From assembly GCF_008386635.1 (NCBI RefSeq), contig NZ_VUOE01000002.1, positions 1,067,848 through 1,131,847 on the forward strand: DNA of 64,000 bases, in the 5' to 3' direction. Under the pieces are notes generated by a model that was not told the origin of the DNA, did no database searches, and worked only from the letters and a program-made list of their open reading frames with translations. Shown here piece by piece: positions 43,520 to 52,386 of the stretch; position 1 is the stretch's first letter, and each line of letters starts with the position of its first letter. The stretch comes from Maribacter flavus (GTDB taxonomy: Bacteria > Bacteroidota > Bacteroidia > Flavobacteriales > Flavobacteriaceae). The translations under genes were made by a program, and so were the position numbers.

Positions 43520-46500
43520 TTAATAGGTTTCTAATACTTTGAACTCGGGCCGTTCCACGCGATCCTTGGACCATAAATAATACAAGGCCGGAATTACGAA
43601 TAAAGTGAGTACCAGTGAAAATAGGGTTCCTCCAATGATGACCACTCCCATGCCTATCCTACTGGTGGAGGCCGCACCCAGCGACAAGGCAATGGGCAAG
43701 GCGCCCAAGGCGATGGTCAAACTTGTCATCAGGATAGGACGCAAGCGGGATTCAGAGGCCTTGAAGATGGCCTCCCCTTTGGACATACCCTGTTCCCGGA
43801 GCTGGTTGGCAAATTCTACGATCAGGATACCGTTTTTGGTCACCAGACCTATCAACATGATGGTCCCAATCTGGCTGAATATGTTCCACGACTGACCGAA
43901 CAACCATAAGGAGAACATGGCCCCTGCAACGGCCATAGGCACCGTCAATATGATGATAAAAGGGTCGATGAAGCTTTCAAACTGGGCCGCCAGAATAAGG
44001 AATATCAATAACAGGGCGAGCCCAAAGGCAAAAAGGGTATTGGAACTACTTTCCACAAAATCCCTGGATTCCCCTCCCAGATCGGTAGTGAAGGTTTCGT
44101 CCAATACTTTATCCTTGATCGCTTCCATGGCCTCGATACCATCGTTGATGGTCTTGCCCGGAGCCAAATTTGCGGAAACGGTGGCGGACATGTATCGGTT
44201 GTTGTGAAATAATTGAGGCGGACTGCTATGCTCCACCGTTTGTACCAAATTGTCCAGCTGAATCAACAATCCGGCATCGTTCCGTACGAAAATGGAGGTC
44301 AGGTCCACGGGTGCGTCCCTGTCCTTTTTATCGAACTGACCTATGACCTGATACTGCTTGCCGTTCATCAAAAAGTACCCAAAACGCTGTCCGCTTAGGG
44401 AAAGCTGTAAGGTCTGGGCCACATCACGTACGGAAACCCCTAAACTTTCCGCCTTTTCACGATCGATATTTACATAGATTTCCGGCTTGTCAAACTTTAG
44501 GTTTACGTCCACAAAGGAGAAGGTTTCATCCTGTTCCGCAAGGGCCATAAATTCCGGTATTTTTTCCTCCAATTTTTCAAAGTTCTGCGCCTGGATGATG
44601 AATTGGATAGGCGGCCCTCCCCTTCTGTTCACGGAAATGGTAGGCTTTTGGGATACATTGGATTTACCGCCTACATAGGTCTTGGCCCATCTACCCAAAT
44701 CATTCGCAATGTCATTTTGGGAACGTTCCCGTTCACTGGGGTCCACAATGGCCATAAAGACCCTTCCACTGTTCACGGACGACGAACCGAACCCCGGCGA
44801 AGTCAGTACCAAACTCACCTTCTTTTCAGGGATGGAATCATTGATCATTTCCGTTATATCCGTCATTAATCGGTCCATATAGTCATAGGAAGAACCTTCT
44901 GGTGCGGTTACGCTTAGGCTTACAAAGCTTCGGTCCTCATACGGGGCGGTCTCTTTTGGAAGCAAGGTGTAAAAAAGTGCGATAAGCCCCAAACAAGCTA
45001 TCAAAATGGGAAAGCTAAGCCATTTGCGCTTCATGAATCCCCGCAGGCTTTCGGCATAGGATTGGTTCATTTTTACAAAATACTTCTCCGTAAAATGATA
45101 GAATTTGGACTGTTTCTGCTTTCCGGGTTTGATCAAATAGGCATTCAACATCGGCGTCAAAGAAAGGGAAACAAAGGCGGACACCAATACGGCCGCCCCC
45201 AGAACCACCCCAAATTCCCGGAACAACCGGCCTACAAAGCCTTCCAAAAAAATCACGGGAAGGAAAACCGCTGCCAAGGTGATTGAAATGGAAATAACGG
45301 CGAAGAATATCTCGTTGGAGCCCTTAATGGCCGCTTCAATGGGATGCATGCCCTCTTCCACTTTTTTATAGATGTTTTCCGTGACCACAATACCATCGTC
45401 CACTACCAGACCGGTTGCCAGTACGATGGCCAATAGCGTCAATACATTTATGGAAAACCCGAACATCCACATGATGAAAAACGTGGCAATGAGGGAAACG
45501 GGAATGTCGATCAGGGGACGCAGGGCCATAGACCAGTTTCTAAAGAACAGATAGATGACCAGGATGACCAGAATGATGGATATCAACAAGGTTTCCCCTA
45601 CTTCGGTTACGGCCTTTTTTACAAAAACCGTGTCGTCAATAACAACGTTTAACTTAAATCCCTCTGGTAAATCCTTTTTGAGCTTTTCGTACTCTTCGTA
45701 GAAGGCTTCGGCAATTTCCAGATAGTTGGTACCGGGTTGTGGAATAACGGCAGTCGCCACCATGGGCTGACCGGAATCGCTCATCTTGGTCTCCATGTTC
45801 TCCGCTTCCAACGTGGCCTTACCGATGTCGCTCAACCGTACCAATTTTTCACCTTCGGCCCGGATAATGATATCGTTGAACTGCTCCTCCGTCTGCAGGT
45901 TTCCAATGGTCTTTACGGCGAGTTCCGTATTTTCACCCGTTAGTTTGCCTGATGGCAGTTCCACATTCTGGGCCAAGAGGGCACTGCGCACATCGGCCAC
46001 CGTTAATCCGTAAGAAGCCAATTTTATCGGGTCGATCCAAAGGCGCATGGCATACCTGCGCTGGCCCCAAATCTGTACACTACTCACTCCGGGAATGGTC
46101 TCTATCCTGGGCGTTATGACGTTTTCGGCATAATCTGACAATTCCAAAATGTTCCTATCGTCGCTCTGTACGGTCATGGAAAGGATCCGTTGCGCATCGG
46201 CATCCGACTTAGAGACCACCGGCGGAGCATCCAAGTCCTCAGGTAAACTCCGTAAGGCCTGGGAAACCTTATCCCGAACATCGTTGGCGGCATCCTCCAG
46301 ATTCTTATCCAGATTGAACTCGATGCTGATGGAACTGGAACCCTGTACACTGGAAGAGGTAATGTTCCGTATGCCATCTATGGAGTTTATCGCCTTTTCC
46401 AACGGCTCCGTAATCTGTGACTCGATGATATCCGCATTGGCCCCGGCATAATTTGTCCGTACGGAAACCTGCGCAGGGTCTATGGATGGAAATTCCCGGA

Positions 46501-46600
46501 TACCCAAATAGGTGTACCCGATGACCCCGAACAAGACCAAGGTAATGTTCATTACAATGGTAAGTACCGGCCGTTTTATACTAAGTGTGGACAGGTTCAT
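43520..46600 (-). CDS. HAE1-family RND multidrug efflux pump (AcrB/MdtBC-like)
   Basis: A 1026-residue inner-membrane pump. MNLSTLSIKRPVLTIVMNIT starts TM1. The first periplasmic domain contains IREFPSIDPAQVSVRTNYAGA. TM4 carries the proton-relay Asp pair in GLVVDDGIVVTENIYKK, and SLTPMLNAYLI and GLVTKNGILIVEFANQLRE mark the other helices. GLVVDD sets it apart from the metal-type DFGxxxDG of the other pump here. Expected substrates are drugs, bile-salt-like detergents or dyes. It overlaps the adaptor stop by 1 base, so expression is coupled. Confidence 0.94.
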   Translation of the reverse strand: MNLSTLSIKRPVLTIVMNITLVLFGVIGYTYLGIREFPSIDPAQVSVRTNYAGANADIIESQITEPLEKAINSIDGIRNITSSSVQGSSSISIEFNLDKNLEDAANDVRDKVSQALRSLPEDLDAPPVVSKSDADAQRILSMTVQSDDRNILELSDYAENVITPRIETIPGVSSVQIWGQRRYAMRLWIDPIKLASYGLTVADVRSALLAQNVELPSGKLTGENTELAVKTIGNLQTEEQFNDIIIRAEGEKLVRLSDIGKATLEAENMETKMSDSGQPMVATAVIPQPGTNYLEIAEAFYEEYEKLKKDLPEGFKLNVVIDDTVFVKKAVTEVGETLLISIILVILVIYLFFRNWSMALRPLIDIPVSLIATFFIMWMFGFSINVLTLLAIVLATGLVVDDGIVVTENIYKKVEEGMHPIEAAIKGSNEIFFAVISISITLAAVFLPVIFLEGFVGRLFREFGVVLGAAVLVSAFVSLSLTPMLNAYLIKPGKQKQSKFYHFTEKYFVKMNQSYAESLRGFMKRKWLSFPILIACLGLIALFYTLLPKETAPYEDRSFVSLSVTAPEGSSYDYMDRLMTDITEMINDSIPEKKVSLVLTSPGFGSSSVNSGRVFMAIVDPSERERSQNDIANDLGRWAKTYVGGKSNVSQKPTISVNRRGGPPIQFIIQAQNFEKLEEKIPEFMALAEQDETFSFVDVNLKFDKPEIYVNIDREKAESLGVSVRDVAQTLQLSLSGQRFGYFLMNGKQYQVIGQFDKKDRDAPVDLTSIFVRNDAGLLIQLDNLVQTVEHSSPPQLFHNNRYMSATVSANLAPGKTINDGIEAMEAIKDKVLDETFTTDLGGESRDFVESSSNTLFAFGLALLLIFLILAAQFESFIDPFIIILTVPMAVAGAMFSLWLFGQSWNIFSQIGTIMLIGLVTKNGILIVEFANQLREQGMSKGEAIFKASESRLRPILMTSLTIALGALPIALSLGAASTSRIGMGVVIIGGTLFSLVLTLFVIPALYYLWSKDRVERPEFKVLETY

Positions 46601-47679
46601 TACTCGGCCGGGTTTTGATTGGATTCCTCTATCTCTACGTTCACCTCGGCACCGTTCTTTAAGGCCATGACCCCATAGGTCAATACGGTATCGCCTACGT
46701 TCAGCCCGGCAAGCACACGTACCTCAGAGCCTGTGCGGGCACCGATTTCCACATCGATTTCCTTGGCCTTTCCATTCTCCGCTACAAAAATTTTCTTCCC
46801 GTTCTGTACGGGTATCAGGGCCTCCGACGGAACCAAAAGCGCGTCATCGACGGTCTGTAGGGGCAACACCACATTGGCGTAGGCACCCGGGTACAACGTG
46901 CCGTCCAAATTATCCGCAACGGCCCGCATGCGCAAGGTTCTGGTGGCAATCTCTACCTCCGGTTCTATGGCGTAGATGGTGGCCGAGTAGTCCCTGGAGG
47001 CATCCGACGTTTTAAAGGTAAGGTTGGAGCCCTTTCGTATCTGGGAGGCATATTTTTCCGGAATGGAAAAGGTAATCTTCAACTGGTTCGTATTTACGAG
47101 CTTGGCGACCGGGGTGGTGGGAGTGACATAGGTCCCGACCGATATGGAGCGCAAGCCAATGGTGCCCGAAAAAGGTGCCCGAACGACCGTTTTGGACAAT
47201 TGGGCCGAAATGAGGGAAGCCTCCGCGCTGGCCGACTGGAAATCGGCACTGGCGATGTCGTATTCTTCCTGACTGATCGCTTGCTTGTCCAACAACAATT
47301 GGGCCCTACGTTCATTTTCAGCGGCCAGTTTTTGGGCCGTTTTGGCTTTGGAAAGTTGGGCCTGAAGTTCCACATCGTCCACTTTAAAAAGTACCTGCCC
47401 CTCTGAAACCTTACTTCCTTCCTGAAAGTTGATGCTCTTTACGATGCCCGAAACCTCGCTCCGGATCTCAATTTGTTCATTGGCCTCCAAGGTACCGGAA
47501 AGCGAAATGGCATCATCGAATTTTCTGGGCTTTAGCACCATACCCTTCACGGTCGTCTTGGCGGTCTCATTGGCCGGTTTGGCCGATTGCCCGATAGCCG
47601 CATTGGCATTGATACGGTATACGATCATGCCTCCCAAACCCACGGCGAGCAGCACGTAAATGATATATTTGAACTTCAT
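46600..47679 (-). CDS. RND periplasmic adaptor (membrane-fusion protein)
   Basis: A 359-residue protein with an N-terminal membrane anchor (YIIYVLLAVGLGGMIVYRI). Lipoyl half motifs EIRSEVSGIVKSINFQEGSKV and FSGTIGLRSISVGTYVTP (in part), a short coiled-coil hairpin at about 105-170 (LSKAKTAQKLAAENERRAQL), a beta-barrel (LKITFSIPEKYASQIRKG) and a proximal domain. It is first in the operon and overlaps the pump gene by 1 base. No TetR or MarR regulator adjoins; the upstream 200 bases are AT-rich and contain no promoter element I can defend. Confidence 0.92.
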   Translation of the reverse strand: MKFKYIIYVLLAVGLGGMIVYRINANAAIGQSAKPANETAKTTVKGMVLKPRKFDDAISLSGTLEANEQIEIRSEVSGIVKSINFQEGSKVSEGQVLFKVDDVELQAQLSKAKTAQKLAAENERRAQLLLDKQAISQEEYDIASADFQSASAEASLISAQLSKTVVRAPFSGTIGLRSISVGTYVTPTTPVAKLVNTNQLKITFSIPEKYASQIRKGSNLTFKTSDASRDYSATIYAIEPEVEIATRTLRMRAVADNLDGTLYPGAYANVVLPLQTVDDALLVPSEALIPVQNGKKIFVAENGKAKEIDVEIGARTGSEVRVLAGLNVGDTVLTYGVMALKNGAEVNVEIEESNQNPAE

Positions 47680-48068
47680 GTTAAAAAGGTGGTCGTTTGA
47701 TTTTGTTGGTAACTCAAATCTAATTGTAATACGCTTTTGGTGGAAAAACTTATGTTTTATTTAACACCTGTTATCAAGTGCAATCGAGGAATAGTTAACT
47801 AAATATGCTCGAATTTGGGGATTTACTAAAAATAAAAGAGTGCTAGCGAATTGGTACAGGTTGTGTTAGCGGGAAAAAGGACGGATAGCAAATCTTAGCA
47901 GTCTGAATTACTTTTCAACGCGAAAGCTTTAATGCGGTAATAGAGCACGAGCATGATGCTTGCCCCGGCAAAGGTCATTTCGCAGCGTCTTTCGACTGTC
48001 GCTCAAGACAGGCTAAGCGACGAGAAATCTATTTTGAAATTGGATTTCCCGCACGCATGTTATACGGT

Positions 48069-48383
48069 TACCAATGACATAATTCTTAAAATAATAATTG
48101 CCGGATATTTAGATTGCATCTATACTCGTGGCTTTCCCTTCATTTTTTTCTTGATAAAAAAACGAAGCAATAAAATCAAGTTGAAAATAGGCAATTGCTG
48201 CGCACCATTCACTATCGGGTTTACATGCGTTGTGCTAGCGTACCGCACTTCCAACCCTTCTTTCATTATTGCTGATTTTCAACGGACAATACCAACTCTT
48301 ATTTATAAGCATAGTACCACCATTGAAATCTACACACTCCGTTCAAAAAAATGTCATTCACATTTCAAAGAAAATTTTTTCCA
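48069..48383 (+). repeat. Dispersed repeat, copy B (315 bases)
   Basis: The inverted counterpart of 30977-31291, the same length by eye. The end pair AATGACAT (48073) and ATGTCATT (48351) is kept. The inner palindrome of copy A is broken here (GCGTTGTGCTAGCG), so copies have drifted. Copy B ends about 18 bases before the truncated ridA fragment begins, so an insertion of the repeat next to, or into, a duplicated ridA is possible. Confidence 0.88.
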
Positions 48384-48401
48384 ATGGTTCAAAATGACTT
48401 T

Positions 48402-48533
48402 TTATTTCTTTTGCACGACCGCTATCGCATCGATCTCCACCTTCCATTCCGGCATACCCAAGGCCTCTACCCCCACCAAGGTGCTGGCGGGCATATCCTT
48501 ATCGCCTAAAAGCTGTTTGCGAAGGGTTCTAAA
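48402..48533 (-). pseudogene. Truncated copy of the RidA-like gene (last ~44 codons)
   Basis: On the minus strand the frame reads RTLRKQLLGDKDMPASTL, VGVEALGMPEW, KVEIDAIAVVQKK and stops at 48402. This is nearly identical, at a constant offset of 480 bases, to the end of the intact RidA-like gene at 48879-49373. Similarity stops abruptly at 48533 on the 5' side. The fragment lacks a start, a signal peptide and two thirds of the fold, so it cannot work. The last residues differ from the intact gene (QKK for EGRE), so it is probably a remnant of a tandem duplication. Confidence 0.88.
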
Positions 48534-48878
48534 CGTTTTGATTATTGTCCTTTTTTGCATCGCCCAAAAAAGAACGAAAAAACGCTAGGCTGATTTTCCG
48601 CTTCTTGAAATTTACGGATTTTCCACGGCCGCAGCATCCAGACCGCTTGTACGTTGTCCAGTGCTCTTTGGATGCCTTCCTAGCACTATAGTGAAAACTC
48701 CTTAATTTCTATCGAAACGCAAAATAGGCCAGTTGCTATGCGCTAAAGTTAATTGTGCTGTTTCCTTCTCCGAAGAATAGAGGGGCAAAAGGGCTCCTCC
48801 CCTTAACCAAGGGGAGGTGGATTGTGCACCGCACAAGACGGAGGGGATTTTAACCCCACCCTAGTCAAAGAGGGTAGA

Positions 48879-49373
48879 TTACTCTCTTCCTTCCACTACC
48901 GCTATCGCATCGATCTCCACCTTCCATTCCGGCTTACCCAAGGCCTCTACGCCCACCAAGGTGCTGGCGGGCATATCCTTGTCCCCTAAAAGCTGTTTGC
49001 GAACGGTTCTAAAGCTATCAAGATAGGAGGGTTGGTAATCCACAACATAGGTATTGTACTTGACCACGTCCTCAAAGCTGGCCCCTGAATGTTCCAAGGT
49101 TTTTAAGAGCCCCTCCAAAGCCTCATTTAACTGGCTTTCAAAATTGGGGCCCGTGCCCACTTGCCCGGAGATATGGATGGTCTTTATACCGTTCGCTTCC
49201 ACCACCACCGCTTGGGAATACCCCGGACCGGGGTCTATGTAGGTTTTGGTAAGTGGGGTTTTGGCCCCGATAATTACCGGGGTATGCGGTTGGGATTTGT
49301 CCGTTTTATCTGTTTTGGGTTGGCAGGAGAACAAAAGTACCGCGAGGGCAATAAAAGGGAAGACATATTTCAT
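48879..49373 (-). CDS. RidA/YjgF-fold lipoprotein
   Basis: A 164-residue protein started at ATG 49373; a longer frame from 49430 would bury the signal. The signal peptide MKYVFPFIALAVLLFSC puts the acyl Cys at 17, so it is an envelope lipoprotein, whereas classical RidA is cytoplasmic. The mature domain has GYSQAVVVEANGIKTIHISGQ, LEHSGASFEDVVKYNTYV and KVEIDAIAVV, all Rid family. The imine-hydrolysing Arg of RidA (E. coli R105, in PARSC) is Ser here (PASTL), so deaminase activity is doubtful. A truncated copy lies 480 bases away. The role is unknown. Confidence 0.88.
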   Translation of the reverse strand: MKYVFPFIALAVLLFSCQPKTDKTDKSQPHTPVIIGAKTPLTKTYIDPGPGYSQAVVVEANGIKTIHISGQVGTGPNFESQLNEALEGLLKTLEHSGASFEDVVKYNTYVVDYQPSYLDSFRTVRKQLLGDKDMPASTLVGVEALGKPEWKVEIDAIAVVEGRE

Positions 49374-49479
49374 TTGGATTTGTTTTTTGTTCGTTCTTGT
49401 GCGATTGGCTCTGCTATATTGTCCTTTCATTGGTCGGTTTATTAGTGGAACTGCCTAAATGATTTGGGGTAACGCGGCA

Positions 49480-49494
49480 CGAGCATGATGCTCG
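49480..49494. repeat. Perfect palindrome CGAGCATGATGCTCG
   Basis: A 7-base inverted repeat around a single G. A near copy (CGAGCATGATGCTTG) lies at 47948-47962, both with a GCAC/GGCAC lead-in, and a degraded relative is near 1480-1510. It sits between the ridA-like gene and the end of the restriction island and may mark the island's left edge. It is probably a dispersed intergenic repeat rather than an operator. Confidence 0.6.
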
Positions 49495-49536
49495 CGCCAG
49501 CGATGGGGAAAGTAATTTTTTATTCAAATTATTTGT

Positions 49537-52386
49537 TTATGGTCTTGAAATACCGTTAATAAATGTTTCTACAAAGCGTAATATCTTATCAGTTACTCTT
49601 TCGGCGATAGGCGCTCTTTCCTTTAAGGCTGGTCTCTTATTTAAAAGTCCGATTACGTCATCTCGCAGCGGTTTCTTTTCCGTAAAGAGATAGTTGCCAA
49701 TTACTTCTTGAAGCTTTTCACTGTCCAAATTCTCTTCTTCACTTAATTTCTTGAGTGCTTCTTTCCGCTCCTCACTCCAATAATTTTCAAACTCTTCTGG
49801 AATATCGTCTGAATCTGAAATGTGCGGTAAGTTCTCTTGAATGAACTTCTCAATCAATTCTCGCTTACTTCTCAGTTGAGCGTCACCTGCAACAATTTCA
49901 ATCAGTGCTTTCTTCTGTTTCTCGTGTTCTTCTGGTGATGCGTCTTTCAGTTTTGCAAGTAGTTTTAAAATGTACGCAACATTGATTTCGTCACGATGAA
50001 TCAATTCCAATTCAAAATCAATATCACCTAAAATACTGACCTTCTCTTTCTGGTTCTGACTTTTTGCCTTGTCATATAAGTCGAGATACTTGCTTTTATA
50101 ATCTTCAAAAGATTGTTCAGTCATGGACAAGTCGGCAAACTGAAACTCGGTGAAGGTTGCTAATACGTTTTTCAATCGCATTAATTCACGGAAAGCTTGT
50201 ATGAATGATAATTCTTCCTCTTCGCTCGGCAAGTCATTGACACTGTTTACAGTTGGTGCAATCTCTAATAAAGAGATAAATGCTTGGTTGAATTTTGCCA
50301 CGTAATCTTCATACGGCTGCATGATGATTTCATCCTTGGCATTCTTATTTGAAAAAAGAGTTATGGCCTCATCTGTTGCATCTTTCAGGTTTCTAAAACA
50401 AACAATATTTCCTTGTGATTTTACTTCATTGAGAATTCGATTTGTTCTGGAATAGGCTTGAATCAATCCGTGATATTTAAGATTCTTGTCTACATAAAGC
50501 GTATTCAGGTGTTTGCTGTCAAAACCTGTCAGAAACATATTTACAACAACCAAAACATCAATTTGGCGGTGTTTTACACGTTTGGCTATGTCGTTGTAAT
50601 AGTTGTAGTATGATTGATTGTCTTTACTCGTGTAGTTTGTTCCAAACTGTTTGTTGTAGTGTTTGATGAAATCTTCTAATTCATCTCTTGTATGTTGAGT
50701 ATTGTATTCTGCATGGGGTTCAGCAGCCATTAAAAACTCATCATCATCTACAAAACCAACCGCATCTTTGTCTTCCTCATTTGCTGAATATGAAAAAATG
50801 GTTGCCAATCGAAGATTGTGCTTGCCTTCTTCTTTTTTCTTTAAAAGCAATTTGTAATACTCAATAAGAATGGGGACACTTGAAACGCAGAAAATAGCTG
50901 TAAACTCTCTGCTATGTGTCTTTCGATTATGATTAGCAATAATGTATTCGGTAATGTTGTCTAAACGCATGGGCGCATCCATTACTTCTTTTTCATCAAT
51001 GGCTTCTACATTGATGTCAAAAATTTCATCTTTCTTTTTGAAGGTTCTTATATATTCAACAGAGAACTTTAATACATTTTCATCCCTAATTGCGTCTGTG
51101 ATTACGTATTTATGCAAACAATCACCAAAAAGCATTTTTGTTGTTCGTTTACCATATTGGTTTGTACCTGCATTGGGTTCAAAGATGGGTGTACCTGTAA
51201 ACCCAAACATCTGGCATTCTGAAAAGAACTTCTTGATGTCTTCATGGGTTTTACCAAACTGACTTCTGTGGCACTCATCAAAAATGAATACAATTCGTTC
51301 GTTTCTCAGAGCTTCCATTTTACCCAAATAGCGGGTTTTGCTAATGGCAGTATTCAACTTTTGAATGGTCGTAACAATCAGTTTGTTATCGCCTGCAAGT
51401 TGTTTGACTAGGGTGTTGGTGTTATTAGTTCCATCAATACTTCCTTTACTGAAAGCATTAAATTCTTTTGTAGTTTGATAATCCAAGTCCTTGCGGTCTA
51501 CCACAAAAACTACTTTGTGCACCTCTTTTAAGTTGGTTAGGATTTGAGCCGCCTTGAAGGAAGTTAAGGTTTTACCCGATCCTGTGGTGTGCCAAATGTA
51601 ACCGTACTTGGTAGTTGTTTTTACCCGCTCTACAATATTCTCAACTGCATAGAATTGATAGGGGCGAAGCACCATCAATATTTTTTGCGATTCGTTGAGC
51701 ACCACATATTTGGTAATCATTTTAGAAATGTGGCAAGGCTCTAAAAACAAATCTGAAAATGCCGCCAATTGGGTAATCAAACGGTTTTTTTCGTCAGCCC
51801 AATAAAAAGTCTGTTTGAACGAGCGTGCTTTTAGTGGTGAGTTTGCATAGTACTTGGTGTTTACGCCATTGCTAATGACGAATATTTGTACAAATTGAAA
51901 CAAGCCATGACCTGCCCAATACGAATGTCTTTCGTAGCGATTGGTTTGGTTGAATGCTTCTTTAAGTTCTAAACCTCTTCGCTTCAATTCTATTTGAACC
52001 AATGGCAAACCATTAATGAGAATTGTTACATCATAGCGGTTTTTGTGCGTGCCTTTCATGGCGATTTGCTGCGTCACTTGAAACTCATTTTGGCACCAAT
52101 GAATTTGATTGATGAGTTCTACCGTTTTGGTATCGCCTTTGTCATTGGTATAAGGCACACGGTCTCGCAATATTTTAGCCCGTTCAAATACATTTCCCTT
52201 GTTGATGAAATTCAGGATTTGCTTAAAATCGTTATAGCTTAACTGTACTTTGTTGTGTTTTTCTAGTTGCTTTTTGAGATTAGCCAATAAGTCATTTTCA
52301 TCACGTATTACCACTTTTTTATAGCCTAACTTTTCAAGCTGAGTAACTAAGTTGTTTTCTAATATTTGTTCGGGCTGTGTGGTCAT
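49537..52386 (-). CDS. hsdR: Type I restriction enzyme R subunit
   Basis: A 949-residue subunit. N-terminal nuclease domain of the PD-(D/E)xK type (NRYDVTILINGLPLVQIELK, around 115-135). Helicase core: Walker A T268-GSGKT, DECHRSQFGK (DEAD-box II), MFGFTGTPIF (III) and QAYSRTNRI (VI). It cuts DNA after ATP-driven translocation from unmethylated sites. The C-terminal helical domain (869-949; YWSEERKEAL, YLFTEKKPLRDDV) is the part that in EcoR124-type enzymes contacts the methyltransferase. The start overlaps the stop of the Abi-like gene by 4 bases. The same 81-residue tail is present in that neighbour. Confidence 0.95.
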   Translation of the reverse strand: MTTQPEQILENNLVTQLEKLGYKKVVIRDENDLLANLKKQLEKHNKVQLSYNDFKQILNFINKGNVFERAKILRDRVPYTNDKGDTKTVELINQIHWCQNEFQVTQQIAMKGTHKNRYDVTILINGLPLVQIELKRRGLELKEAFNQTNRYERHSYWAGHGLFQFVQIFVISNGVNTKYYANSPLKARSFKQTFYWADEKNRLITQLAAFSDLFLEPCHISKMITKYVVLNESQKILMVLRPYQFYAVENIVERVKTTTKYGYIWHTTGSGKTLTSFKAAQILTNLKEVHKVVFVVDRKDLDYQTTKEFNAFSKGSIDGTNNTNTLVKQLAGDNKLIVTTIQKLNTAISKTRYLGKMEALRNERIVFIFDECHRSQFGKTHEDIKKFFSECQMFGFTGTPIFEPNAGTNQYGKRTTKMLFGDCLHKYVITDAIRDENVLKFSVEYIRTFKKKDEIFDINVEAIDEKEVMDAPMRLDNITEYIIANHNRKTHSREFTAIFCVSSVPILIEYYKLLLKKKEEGKHNLRLATIFSYSANEEDKDAVGFVDDDEFLMAAEPHAEYNTQHTRDELEDFIKHYNKQFGTNYTSKDNQSYYNYYNDIAKRVKHRQIDVLVVVNMFLTGFDSKHLNTLYVDKNLKYHGLIQAYSRTNRILNEVKSQGNIVCFRNLKDATDEAITLFSNKNAKDEIIMQPYEDYVAKFNQAFISLLEIAPTVNSVNDLPSEEEELSFIQAFRELMRLKNVLATFTEFQFADLSMTEQSFEDYKSKYLDLYDKAKSQNQKEKVSILGDIDFELELIHRDEINVAYILKLLAKLKDASPEEHEKQKKALIEIVAGDAQLRSKRELIEKFIQENLPHISDSDDIPEEFENYWSEERKEALKKLSEEENLDSEKLQEVIGNYLFTEKKPLRDDVIGLLNKRPALKERAPIAERVTDKILRFVETFINGISRP

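Larger units (their letters stand above)
47680..48878. other. 1.2-kb non-coding, repeat-rich stretch
   Basis: No intact gene is seen. In order: an AT-rich upstream region of the adaptor gene (47680-47930); a palindromic repeat CGAGCATGATGCTTG at 47948-47962; a segment around 47985-48040 resembling common flavobacterial intergenic repeats (GCTAAGCGACGAGAAATC); dispersed repeat copy B (48069-48383); a broken ridA fragment (48402-48533); unassigned DNA; and a hairpin CTCCCCTT-AACC-AAGGGGAG at about 48798-48817, itself typical of repeated intergenic elements. It looks like a site where repeats have collected. Confidence 0.7.

Noticed and set aside
47953-48588. 211-codon open frame
   Set aside because: It runs through repeat copy B and antisense to the ridA fragment. 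The matching frame in copy A (30919-31209) reflects DNA repeat identity, not protein conservation.
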